Assembly: GCA_003222065.1 (NCBI GenBank)
Contig: QHUV01000161.1
Coordinates: 1-9,813, forward strand
Direction of reading: 5' to 3'
DNA length: 9,813 nt
Source of the DNA: Gemmatimonadota bacterium
GTDB taxonomy: Bacteria > Gemmatimonadota > Gemmatimonadetes > Gemmatimonadales > Gemmatimonadaceae
Shown here piece by piece: positions 1-6,310 of this stretch. How positions within the stretch are numbered: the first letter of the stretch is position 1; the number at the start of each line of letters is the position of its first letter. Made by a program: the position numbers and the translations under genes. The notes below the pieces were generated by a model, which had not been told where the DNA came from, did no database searches, and saw only the letters and a list, made by a program, of their open reading frames with translations.

Positions 1-1
1 G

Positions 2-421
2 TTGAGCCGAGTGAAACTGCTCGACGAGCTATTCCAAGCGTTGGTGGAGTCGCGGATCGAGGAGCCGACGTTCGTCATCGACTATCCGGTGGAGCTGTCA
101 CCACTCGCGAAGCCGAAGCGCGGGAATCCGCGGCTCACCGAGCGCTTCGAGCTCATGGCGAGGGGCCGAGAGCTCGCGAACGCGTTCAGCGAATTGAACG
201 ACCCGCTCGATCAGCGGCGGCGACTCGAGGCACAGGCGCGATTGCGTGCTTCGGGAGACGAAGAGGCGGTGGGTGTGGACGAGGATTATCTCCGCGCGCT
301 CGAGTACGGGATGCCGCCGACGGGCGGCGTTGGAATCGGCGTGGATCGACTGTTCATGTATCTCGCAGACGTCGCGAACATCCGCGATGTCATTCTCTTT
401 CCAACATTGCGACCAGAATGA
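2..421 (+). CDS. lysS: Lysine--tRNA ligase (class II LysRS), C-terminal part; 5' end outside window
   Basis: This is the 3' end of lysS, whose product charges tRNA-Lys with lysine in the cytoplasm using ATP. The 139 visible residues are the C-terminal part of the class II catalytic domain; the whole protein is usually near 500 residues, so the first base-2 codon is not the start. Visible landmarks are [10 protein letters not shown] (residues 28-37), the conserved RLTERFEL (44-51), [14 protein letters not shown] (55-68) and class II motif 3, GVGIGVDR (109-116), followed by the typical ending [11 protein letters not shown]. No lesion is seen. The stop TGA (419-421) overlaps the ATG of the next gene (418-420) as ATGA, so lysS appears to be the upstream member of the lol/mcs operon. 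Identification rests on recalled family motifs and is firm. Confidence 0.97.
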   Translation: MSRVKLLDELFQALVESRIEEPTFVIDYPVELSPLAKPKRGNPRLTERFELMARGRELANAFSELNDPLDQRRRLEAQARLRASGDEEAVGVDEDYLRALEYGMPPTGGVGIGVDRLFMYLADVANIRDVILFPTLRPE

Positions 422-1674
422 CGAAGCTCGAGTTCGCGATCGCGTGGCGTTACCTGCGAAGCCGGCGTGGCTCTCGGCTTCTTTCGCTGATCAGCGTCAT
501 CGCGATCGGCGGGGTGATCGTCGGCGTGAGCGCGCTGATCGTGATCATCGGCGTGATGAATGGTCTGCAAAGCGATCTTCGTGACAAGATACTAATCGGC
601 AGTCCGGACATTCGCGTGCTGACGTATGGCGAGGACATGGCGATGAGCGGCTGGCAGAAGGAGCGCGATCGTGTCCGCCGGATGAAGCCGGCGGTCGTGG
701 CGGTGAGCCCCTTCGTGCACAGCCAGGCGATCATCAGCTCGGGGCACCAGTATAAGGAAGGTGTCTTTTTCATGGGCATCGAGCCGGACGAGCCCGGACT
801 GAATCCGGTGACGCGGATTCGCACGACGGCGCGCGCTGGCAACTTCACGTTCGGCACGACTGACGGTAAACGTCGCGGTGTCGTCCTCGGTATTCGGCTG
901 GCCGAGCGACTGAACGTCACACCGGGTATCGACACCGTGACGATGTTGTCGGCGGGAAACGGCAAGATGGATCCGGTGACTGGGGCGCCCCTCCCGCACA
1001 TGGAACGATTCGAGGTCACGGGAATCTTCGAAACGGGGATGTACGAGTACGACGACCACTACGTGTTCATGTCGCTCGCGTCGGCGCAGCAGCTTGCTGA
1101 GCTGGGCGACGCGGTGACAGGTCTCGAGGTGCTCACGCGGACGAGAGCGGATGCGCCGACCACGGCTCGGGCCATCGAGGACACCCTCGGCTTTCCTTAT
1201 CGCACCGAAGACTGGCAGGCGCAGAACTCATCGCTCTTTCATGCGCTCAAGCTCGAGAAGTTCGGCATGACGTTCATTCTTTTGCTGATCGTGCTCGTCG
1301 CCGCGTTCAACATCGTGAGCACGCTGACGATGGTGGTTACGGACAAGACGCGCGAAATCGGGATCCTGCGAGCCATGGGCATGCCGGCGCGCTCGATCCG
1401 ACGAATCTTCTTCGCGCAAGGCGTAGTGATCGGTATCGTCGGCACGCTCGCTGGGTTGATGTTGGGCCTCTTCGCATCGGTTGTGATCGATCGATACAAG
1501 CTGATTGCACTAGACCCGTCCGTATATTTCATCGATCACCTGCCTGTTGCGACACAAGCCTTGGATGTGGCGATGATCGTGCTCGCGAGCTTGCTGATCG
1601 CGGCACTTGCGACGCTGTATCCGTCGCGCCAGGCGGCGAGGTTGTTCCCGGTAGAGGCCATTCGACACGAATGA
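418..1674 (+). CDS. lolC: Lipoprotein-releasing ABC transporter permease, LolC/LolE family (FtsX-like)
   Basis: A 418-residue inner-membrane permease. In the Lol system it works with LolD to extract mature lipoproteins from the inner membrane and hand them to LolA. It shows the LolC/E plan of four membrane spans. The first is near residues 20-46. A large periplasmic domain follows (about 48-280, containing the family-like MGIEPDEPG stretch). The other spans lie near 284-307, 331-357 and 382-401. The cytoplasmic coupling segment EIGILRAMG (313-321) and the C-terminal [15 protein letters not shown] pattern are diagnostic of this MacB/FtsX-type family. The start ATG at 418 sits inside the lysS stop (ATGA) and has no clear Shine-Dalgarno site, so translation is probably coupled to lysS. 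The stop again overlaps lolD. Only one permease is visible, so it may act as a homodimer rather than a LolC/LolE pair; whether to call it LolC or LolE cannot be decided here. Confidence 0.93.
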   Translation: MTKLEFAIAWRYLRSRRGSRLLSLISVIAIGGVIVGVSALIVIIGVMNGLQSDLRDKILIGSPDIRVLTYGEDMAMSGWQKERDRVRRMKPAVVAVSPFVHSQAIISSGHQYKEGVFFMGIEPDEPGLNPVTRIRTTARAGNFTFGTTDGKRRGVVLGIRLAERLNVTPGIDTVTMLSAGNGKMDPVTGAPLPHMERFEVTGIFETGMYEYDDHYVFMSLASAQQLAELGDAVTGLEVLTRTRADAPTTARAIEDTLGFPYRTEDWQAQNSSLFHALKLEKFGMTFILLLIVLVAAFNIVSTLTMVVTDKTREIGILRAMGMPARSIRRIFFAQGVVIGIVGTLAGLMLGLFASVVIDRYKLIALDPSVYFIDHLPVATQALDVAMIVLASLLIAALATLYPSRQAARLFPVEAIRHE

Positions 1675-2369
1675 CGATGCTGGAAGCAGTAGACCTGGCG
1701 AAGACATACACGGGAGGCGACGGCGGGCTGATTCCAGTGCTCGACGGCGTGAACCTGCGTGTAGCTCGTGGCGAAATGGTGGCCATCGTCGGGGCGAGTG
1801 GAACCGGGAAGAGTACGCTTCTTCACTTGTTGGGAGCGCTCGACCGTCCGACGCGCGGCACCGTGTCGATCGCGGGCGAGCGAATCGAGGATCGGCCAGA
1901 CGACGAGTTGTCGGTCCTGCGCAATCGCCGTGTTGGTTTCGTGTTTCAGTTTCATCACCTGCTTCGGGAATTCAGCGCTCTGGAAAACGTCATGATGCCG
2001 CTCCGGATCGCGGGGTGGGAGCTGCAACGGGCACGCGGCCGAGCGGACGAGCTCTTGAGCCGAGTCGGGCTCGCGGGACGCATGACGCACCGGCCGTCGG
2101 AACTGTCGGGGGGAGAACAGCAACGAACGGCGGTCGCGAGGGCGCTCGCGATCGATCCGGCGGTGCTTCTGGCCGACGAACCGTCTGGCAACCTCGATCA
2201 CGCGAATAGCTCGCGATTGCACGACCTTTTCGTCGAGCTGTCACGTGACCTGGAGATCGCGATGGTCGTTGTTACCCACAACCGGTCGTTGGCACTGCGC
2301 GCCGATCGCGCGTTGCTGCTCGAGGATGGGCGCCTAACGGACACGGGAGTGCGAGAGGTGCTTGCCTGA
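1671..2369 (+). CDS. lolD: Lipoprotein-releasing ABC transporter ATP-binding protein LolD
   Basis: A 232-residue ABC ATPase that powers the adjacent LolC-type permease on the cytoplasmic face of the inner membrane. All nucleotide-binding elements are present: Walker A GASGTGKST (41-49), Q-loop glutamine Q93 in FVFQFHHLL, signature LSGGEQ (145-150), Walker B VLLADE with catalytic E170, D-loop NLD (174-176) and switch histidine H203 in VVVTHN. The FHHLLxEFxALENVMMP stretch after the Q-loop is characteristic of LolD within the MacB/LolD group. Length matches the family. The start ATG at 1671 overlaps the lolC stop as ATGA; a second ATG two codons later (1677) cannot be excluded. The stop TGA shares one base with the ATG of mcsA. 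A cell-division FtsE assignment is less likely because of the Lol-type permease next door. Confidence 0.95.
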   Translation: MTMLEAVDLAKTYTGGDGGLIPVLDGVNLRVARGEMVAIVGASGTGKSTLLHLLGALDRPTRGTVSIAGERIEDRPDDELSVLRNRRVGFVFQFHHLLREFSALENVMMPLRIAGWELQRARGRADELLSRVGLAGRMTHRPSELSGGEQQRTAVARALAIDPAVLLADEPSGNLDHANSSRLHDLFVELSRDLEIAMVVVTHNRSLALRADRALLLEDGRLTDTGVREVLA

Positions 2370-2854
2370 TGTTGTGCGACAGCTGCGGAGAGCGGGATGC
2401 CGTCGTGCAGCTCACGCGGATCGAGGGCGGCGAGGTCAAACTGCTCCACCTTTGCGAACGCTGCGCCGCGGAGAATGGTGTCGAGACAAGCGTTCCGACG
2501 CCGAAGCATCCGTTAGGCGACTTCCTCCAGGCCGTTCAGCAGCAGGCGGCGCTGACAAGCGTCGACGGGAGTCGTTGCGTGTTCTGTCACACGACGATGT
2601 CGGATTTTCGCGCGACCGGCCGCTGGGGATGCGCTCGGTGCTATACCACGTTCGAGCACGGCATGCGCGAGTTGCTGCGGCGCGTGCATGGGAGCGCGAA
2701 GCACATCGGTAAGGCGTACCGCCCGCCGCAGAGCGAGACGATCGAGCGGGAAGCGGCGCTTGGTGAGCTGCGTGAGCGGCTCCGCCGTGCCATCGAGAGC
2801 GAGCAATTCGAGCTCGCCGCCGATTTGCGCGACCGGATCAAGGTGCTGGAATGA
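2369..2854 (+). CDS. mcsA: McsA-like zinc-finger protein with C-terminal UVR motif (McsB activator)
   Basis: A 161-residue cytoplasmic protein matching McsA, the activator and adaptor of the arginine kinase McsB. Four CxxC pairs are visible: C3/C6, C29/C32, C70/C73 and C88/C91, likely binding two zinc ions. The stretch FRATGRWGCARCYTTF (80-95) closely parallels the FRKIGRFGCSECYKTF stretch of Bacillus McsA as I recall it. Residues about 130-161 form a UVR motif ([21 protein letters not shown] pattern), the helical hairpin used for UvrB/UvrC- or ClpC-type contacts. It is about 20 residues shorter than Bacillus McsA and lacks the acidic tail. The start ATG (2369) overlaps the lolD stop by one base (TGATG); GAGAGG at 2353-2358 is a plausible ribosome site. 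The gene overlaps mcsB by ATGA, which supports a joint function. An unrelated generic UVR-domain protein is the weaker alternative. Confidence 0.9.
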   Translation: MLCDSCGERDAVVQLTRIEGGEVKLLHLCERCAAENGVETSVPTPKHPLGDFLQAVQQQAALTSVDGSRCVFCHTTMSDFRATGRWGCARCYTTFEHGMRELLRRVHGSAKHIGKAYRPPQSETIEREAALGELRERLRRAIESEQFELAADLRDRIKVLE

Positions 2855-3936
2855 GTATCGATCTATCGTTGCTTCCGGACGGAGGCGTCGGCTGGCTCGA
2901 CGCCTCGGGCAAGCACGCGGACATCGTGTTGTCGACGCGGATCCGCCTTGCGCGGAACGTCGAGGGCTACGCTTTTACGGCCAGGGCCCGCGACGGAGAG
3001 CGACTGCGCGTGCTGTCGCAGGTGCGTGAGGCCCTCTCGTCGGTGCAGGAGCTTCGCGAGGCCGTCCTTTACCGGCTCGACGAGTTGTCGCCGACAGATC
3101 GAGCGTTGCTGCATGAGCGCCACCTCGTAAGTAAGGAGTTGGCGGGTCTTGACGCGCAGCATCCACTCCGAAGTGGAGCGGCCGTGTTTCTCTCGGACGG
3201 GTTGGGCGTCATGGTGAATGAGGAGGACCATCTTCGCCTGCAAGCGCTCCGATCTGGCTTCGCCCTCGAAGAAGCATTCGCGGCGATCGACCGTCTGGAC
3301 AGAGATCTCGGCGCCCGAGTGCCCTTCTCGTTTCACGCGGAGTTCGGGTTTCTCACGGCGTGTCCGACGAACGTCGGTACGGGAATGCGCGCGTCAGTCC
3401 TGATTCATCTGCCCGGACTGGTGCACACGAAAGAGATGGGTCGCGTGCTCGCAGGGCTGCAGCAGATGGGCCTTACGTATCGCGGATTGTACGGTGAAGG
3501 GAGTGAAGTCGTCGGGAATTATTTCCAGATATCGAACCAGACGACGCTCGGACGTTCGGAAGAAGAGCTGCTCGATCAGTTGCTGCGAGTCGTGGGGCAC
3601 GTGATCGAGCGCGAGGAAGAAGCGCGACGAGTCTTGCTTCGTGATGCGGGGTATATTATCGAAGACAAACTCTGGCGCGCGTACGGAACTCTGCGCTATG
3701 CCCGCAGCCTCACGTTCGACGAGGCGATGAACTACCTGAGTGGCGTACGGTTGGCCGTAGGGCTGAAACTGGTCACCGGCCTGAGTGTATATACCCTCAA
3801 CAAGCTCCTGATTTTCTCGCAAGCCGCGCACCTCGCCTACGCCGAAGGACGCCCGCTCACTGAGAGCGAGACGAACTTGGCTCGTGCACGGTATGTGCGT
3901 AAAGCGTTGGAAGAGGAAGCGGGGACGGTCGGCTAG
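2851..3936 (+). CDS. mcsB: Protein arginine kinase McsB
   Basis: A 361-residue phosphagen-kinase-fold enzyme that transfers phosphate from ATP to arginine side chains, marking proteins for ClpC. Length equals Bacillus McsB (about 363). Visible motifs are the nucleotide-site STRIRLARN (28-36), the catalytic acidic loop NEEDHLR (123-129, E124/E125), [10 protein letters not shown] (171-180) with the active-site cysteine C171, YGEGSE (214-219) and [12 protein letters not shown] (223-234). These indicate an active kinase. One difference stands out: the allosteric phosphoarginine pocket motif RDxxRA near the C-terminus reads TNLARA (341-346), so the first two key residues are replaced. The start ATG at 2851 overlaps the mcsA stop (ATGA), with AAGG at 2840-2843 as the ribosome site. 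clpC follows 31 bases later. An ordinary arginine or creatine kinase is unlikely given the bacterial mcsA-mcsB-clpC order. Confidence 0.96.
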   Translation: MSIDLSLLPDGGVGWLDASGKHADIVLSTRIRLARNVEGYAFTARARDGERLRVLSQVREALSSVQELREAVLYRLDELSPTDRALLHERHLVSKELAGLDAQHPLRSGAAVFLSDGLGVMVNEEDHLRLQALRSGFALEEAFAAIDRLDRDLGARVPFSFHAEFGFLTACPTNVGTGMRASVLIHLPGLVHTKEMGRVLAGLQQMGLTYRGLYGEGSEVVGNYFQISNQTTLGRSEEELLDQLLRVVGHVIEREEEARRVLLRDAGYIIEDKLWRAYGTLRYARSLTFDEAMNYLSGVRLAVGLKLVTGLSVYTLNKLLIFSQAAHLAYAEGRPLTESETNLARARYVRKALEEEAGTVG

Positions 3937-3958
3937 ACGAACGGTCACCCCCGGAATT

Positions 3959-3963
3959 GAGGG
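3959..3963 (+). promoter_or_regulatory. Shine-Dalgarno site of clpC
   Basis: GAGGG lies four bases before the ATG at 3968 and decides the start. The open frame extends upstream to an ATG at 3884 inside mcsB, but the 28 extra residues are basic and unlike the family. [14 protein letters not shown] from 3968 matches the normal ClpC N-terminus. Confidence 0.75.
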
Positions 3964-3967
3964 ACAC

Positions 3968-6178
3968 ATGAACGGCTACAACTTCACCGAGCGGGTGAGG
4001 AAGGTCCTCGCTATGGCGAGAGAGGAGGCCGCGCGCCTCCACCACGAGTACGTGGGGACCGAGCATATCCTGCTTGGCCTCATCCGTGAGGGTGAGGGCG
4101 TCGCGGCCACCGTGCTGCAGAATCTCAGCGTCGAGCTGGATGAGATTCAGCAGAAAATCGAAGAAACGGTCAAAAAGGGGAAAGCCGCCCAGACCACTGG
4201 GCCGGACCTTCCTTATACCTCGCGCGCAAAGAAGGTGCTCGAGCTCGCCATGAGCGAGGCGCGCGAGCTGAATCACAGTTATGTCGGCACCGAGCATTTG
4301 CTGCTCGGACTCTTGCGCGAAGAAAAGGGAATTGCCGCGCAAGTGCTGACTGATGCGGGTGTCAATCTCGAAGCGGCGCGTGCGGAAACGTTGCGCATCC
4401 TCGGCACTGATGCGCCGCAAGGTGGTGCGACGGCGCAACAGGGGAGCGGCGCTCCCCAGACGGCACAGCCCAAGGGCGAGAAGAAATCCAAGACGCCAGC
4501 GCTCGATCACTTCTGCCGCGATCTCACGCAGCTCGCCGCCGAAGGGCAGCTCGACCCAACCATCGGGCGCGCCAAGGAAATTCAGCGCGTGATGGAGGTG
4601 CTGACGCGGCGCAAGAAGAACAACCCTGTCTTGATTGGCGAGCCTGGAGTCGGGAAGACGGCGATCGTCGAGGGACTCGCGCAACTCATCGCCAATGGCG
4701 AGTGCCCGGAGTCACTGCGTGACCACAGGGTTCTCTCGTTAGACATGGCGGCCGTGATCGCGGGTACGAAGTACCGCGGGCAATTCGAGGAGCGTCTCAA
4801 AGCCGTCATGAATGAGATCGCGCAGAACAAGAACATCATTCTCTTCATCGACGAGCTGCACACGTTGGTCGGCGCTGGCGCAGCGGAAGGCGCGATCGAC
4901 GCGAGCAACATGCTCAAGCCCGCGCTCGCACGCGGCGAGCTGCAGTGCGTCGGCGCGTCGACGCTCAACGAGTATCGGAAGTACATCGAGAAGGATGGCG
5001 CGTTGGAGCGCCGCTTCCAGACGGTCATCGTCGATCCACCTACGGTGGAGGAGACGGTAGAGATCCTGAAGGGTCTTCGAAAGAAGTACGAGGACCATCA
5101 CAAGGTCACGATTCCAGACACGACGCTCGTCAACGCGTCGAAGCTTTCGGAGCGCTACATCACCGATCGATTCTTGCCCGACAAGGCGATCGACGTGATC
5201 GATGAGGCGGGTGCGCGTGCACGGCTTGCCGCGCAGGCGCCGCCGCCTGAGGTGGCGGAGCTCAAGGCGCAACTCGAGAAGGTGAATGGCGACAAGGAGC
5301 GCGAGCTCCAAAGCGATATTCGCCGCAAGCAGGAGGAGTGGGAGAAGCGGCGACAGTCATATCGGCCCGTGCTTGGCGAGGAGGAAATTGCATTTATCGT
5401 CAGCCGCTGGACCGGCATTCCCGTCACACGCCTTCAGGAAGCAGAGACATCTCGTCTTCTCCGCATGGAAGACGAAATGCACCATACGGTCATCGGTCAG
5501 GACGAGGCGATCCGAGCGATCTCGCGCTCGATTCGTCGGAGCCGGGCTGGTTTGAAGGATCCGCGTCGACCGATCGGTTCGTTCATATTCTCGGGTCCGA
5601 CCGGTGTCGGCAAAACCGAGCTGGCGCGTGCGCTGGCGAAGTTCCTGTTCGCTGATGAGCAAGCACTCATTCGCGTCGACATGTCCGAGTATATGGAGAA
5701 GTTCTCCGTATCGCGACTGATTGGCGCACCGCCGGGATACGTGGGCTACGAGGATTCGGGAACGCTGACAAAGGCAGTGCGGCGGAAACCGTACTCGGTT
5801 ATTCTGCTCGACGAGATCGAGAAGGCGCATCCCGACGTGTTCAACATCCTGCTCCAGGTGCTCGACGAGGGACACCTCACCGACAACTATGGACGGGTAA
5901 TCGACTTCAAGAACACGGTCGTGATCATGACGTCGAACGTCGGCGCGCGTGATCTCACGAAGGGCAAAACGCTCGGCTTCTCCACCGGCGATTCGATGCA
6001 CAGCTTCGACCGGATGGCGGAGAAAGTCCGCGAGGAGTTGAAGATCGTCTTTAACCCCGAGTTCCTGAACCGGCTCGACGACACCATCGTGTTCCACCGA
6101 AGTTCATCGAGGACCCGCTTTCGGAGAAGATCCTCATGGGTGACTTTGCCCGAGGCGACGAAATCGAAGTCGAGGTAG
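3968..6178 (+). CDS. clpC: ATP-dependent Clp protease ATP-binding subunit ClpC, frameshifted and truncated near the C-terminus
   Basis: An AAA+ unfoldase that feeds substrates to ClpP. Two N-domain repeats (about 6-68 and 83-145) carry GTEH motifs with E32 and E109, equivalent to the phosphoarginine-docking glutamates of Bacillus ClpC (E32, E106). D1 has Walker A GEPGVGKT (224-231), Walker B ending D295-E296 and pore loop KYRG. A short M-domain spans about 425-467. D2 has Walker A GPTGVGKT (543-550), Walker B D615-E616, pore loop GYVGY and the ClpP-docking LGF loop (669-671). Conservation stops at VFH (708-710). The last 26 residues, read from 6098, are out-of-frame nonsense ending at 6178, while the true last 44 codons lie in another frame at 6100-6234. 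About 58 codons of the D2 small domain, including sensor-2 GAR, are absent. The M-domain also lacks about 18 residues. The gene is broken as read, by mutation or by assembly error. The start at 3968 is set by GAGGG and family alignment. Confidence 0.93.
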   Translation: MNGYNFTERVRKVLAMAREEAARLHHEYVGTEHILLGLIREGEGVAATVLQNLSVELDEIQQKIEETVKKGKAAQTTGPDLPYTSRAKKVLELAMSEARELNHSYVGTEHLLLGLLREEKGIAAQVLTDAGVNLEAARAETLRILGTDAPQGGATAQQGSGAPQTAQPKGEKKSKTPALDHFCRDLTQLAAEGQLDPTIGRAKEIQRVMEVLTRRKKNNPVLIGEPGVGKTAIVEGLAQLIANGECPESLRDHRVLSLDMAAVIAGTKYRGQFEERLKAVMNEIAQNKNIILFIDELHTLVGAGAAEGAIDASNMLKPALARGELQCVGASTLNEYRKYIEKDGALERRFQTVIVDPPTVEETVEILKGLRKKYEDHHKVTIPDTTLVNASKLSERYITDRFLPDKAIDVIDEAGARARLAAQAPPPEVAELKAQLEKVNGDKERELQSDIRRKQEEWEKRRQSYRPVLGEEEIAFIVSRWTGIPVTRLQEAETSRLLRMEDEMHHTVIGQDEAIRAISRSIRRSRAGLKDPRRPIGSFIFSGPTGVGKTELARALAKFLFADEQALIRVDMSEYMEKFSVSRLIGAPPGYVGYEDSGTLTKAVRRKPYSVILLDEIEKAHPDVFNILLQVLDEGHLTDNYGRVIDFKNTVVIMTSNVGARDLTKGKTLGFSTGDSMHSFDRMAEKVREELKIVFNPEFLNRLDDTIVFHRSSSRTRFRRRSSWVTLPEATKSKSR
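5291..5300 (+). other. Apparent deletion junction at the ClpC M-domain tip
   Basis: Around codons D442-K443-E444 the protein passes from the first M-domain helix ([20 protein letters not shown]) straight to [16 protein letters not shown]. From memory, Bacillus ClpC has about 18 more residues here, with a UVR-like turn of the form FEKAASLRDTE. The total PP-to-IVS distance is 54 residues here against about 72 there. The reading frame is kept. The junction estimate depends on an alignment done by eye. Confidence 0.55.
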
Positions 6179-6234
6179 CGCCGGATGGTACGAAGCTCGG
6201 TTTCCGGGTCCTGACGAGCACGACGAAAGCCTAG
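6100..6234 (+). pseudogene. clpC: Detached C-terminal tail of clpC (out of frame with the main gene)
   Basis: Read from 6100, this frame gives [16 protein letters not shown], then [14 protein letters not shown], and ends FRVLTSTTKA at a TAG (6232-6234). This is the normal ClpC C-terminus, which in intact proteins directly follows GARPLRRAIQ. It has no start codon or ribosome site of its own and overlaps the frameshifted end of the main ORF. The main gene is in the frame starting at 3968 (position modulo 3 = 2) and this tail is in modulo 1. The missing piece must therefore be one base more than a multiple of three, around 170-180 bases by family comparison. The tail is free of stops and well conserved, so the lesion is recent or an assembly artefact. 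Confidence 0.88.
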
Positions 6235-6257
6235 GCGGTCGGTAGTGCGTTAAGAAA

Positions 6258-6287
6258 GTCAGCCAGGTTCCCACGGACCTGGCTGAC
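6258..6287 (+). terminator. Hairpin terminator candidate between clpC and bamA
   Basis: A perfect 11-bp stem pairs GTCAGCCAGGT (6258-6268) with ACCTGGCTGAC (6277-6287) around an 8-base loop. The 3' side continues GTGTTTCTGT, only moderately T-rich. The 5' side is preceded by AAGAAA, which can pair with TTTCT across a small bulge, so the structure may act in both directions. It starts 23 bases after the clpC tail stop, as expected for the end of the lysS-clpC operon. The weak T-run means termination efficiency is uncertain. Confidence 0.7.
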
Positions 6288-6298
6288 GTGTTTCTGTG

Positions 6299-6304
6299 TA
6301 TATT
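6299..6304 (+). promoter_or_regulatory. Possible -10 box for a leaderless bamA transcript
   Basis: TATATT lies six bases before the ATG at 6311, the spacing expected when transcription starts at the A of the start codon. No Shine-Dalgarno sequence is present between the upstream hairpin and the ATG, which fits leaderless translation. No recognisable -35 box is found 16-18 bases upstream (that region is the hairpin's 3' arm). The call is positional and weak. Confidence 0.35.
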
Positions 6305-6310
6305 TGGCCC

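Noticed and set aside
3884..3967. Upstream ATG extension of clpC inside mcsB
   Set aside because: The 28 added residues are basic and unlike any ClpC N-terminus. The ATG at 3968 has GAGGG at the right distance and begins the conserved Clp_N repeat.
3937..3967. CtsR or CIRCE operator before clpC
   Set aside because: The 31-base gap contains neither the AGTCAAA-type heptad repeat nor the TTAGCACTC/GAGTGCTAA inverted repeat.
3857..4684. Minus-strand open frame opposite the start of clpC
   Set aside because: Antisense shadow of clpC and mcsB; no family features and it crosses two well-supported genes.
5357..6097. Minus-strand open frame opposite clpC D2
   Set aside because: Antisense of the conserved AAA+ module; composition is explained by the codon bias of the sense strand.
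6098..6178. Programmed ribosomal frameshift in clpC
   Set aside because: A frameshift alone would not explain the loss of about 58 codons of conserved protein. No slippery heptamer is evident at the junction.
6299..6306. TATATTTG as a Bacteroidetes-type -7 box (TAnnTTTG)
   Set aside because: The match is exact, but no TTTG-type -33 element is found upstream and the gene content does not suggest Bacteroidetes. The shorter TANNNT reading explains it as well.
6296..6310. GTG start for bamA at 6296
   Set aside because: It adds five residues before a complete signal peptide and lies directly beside the terminator hairpin without a ribosome site. ATG at 6311 is simpler.
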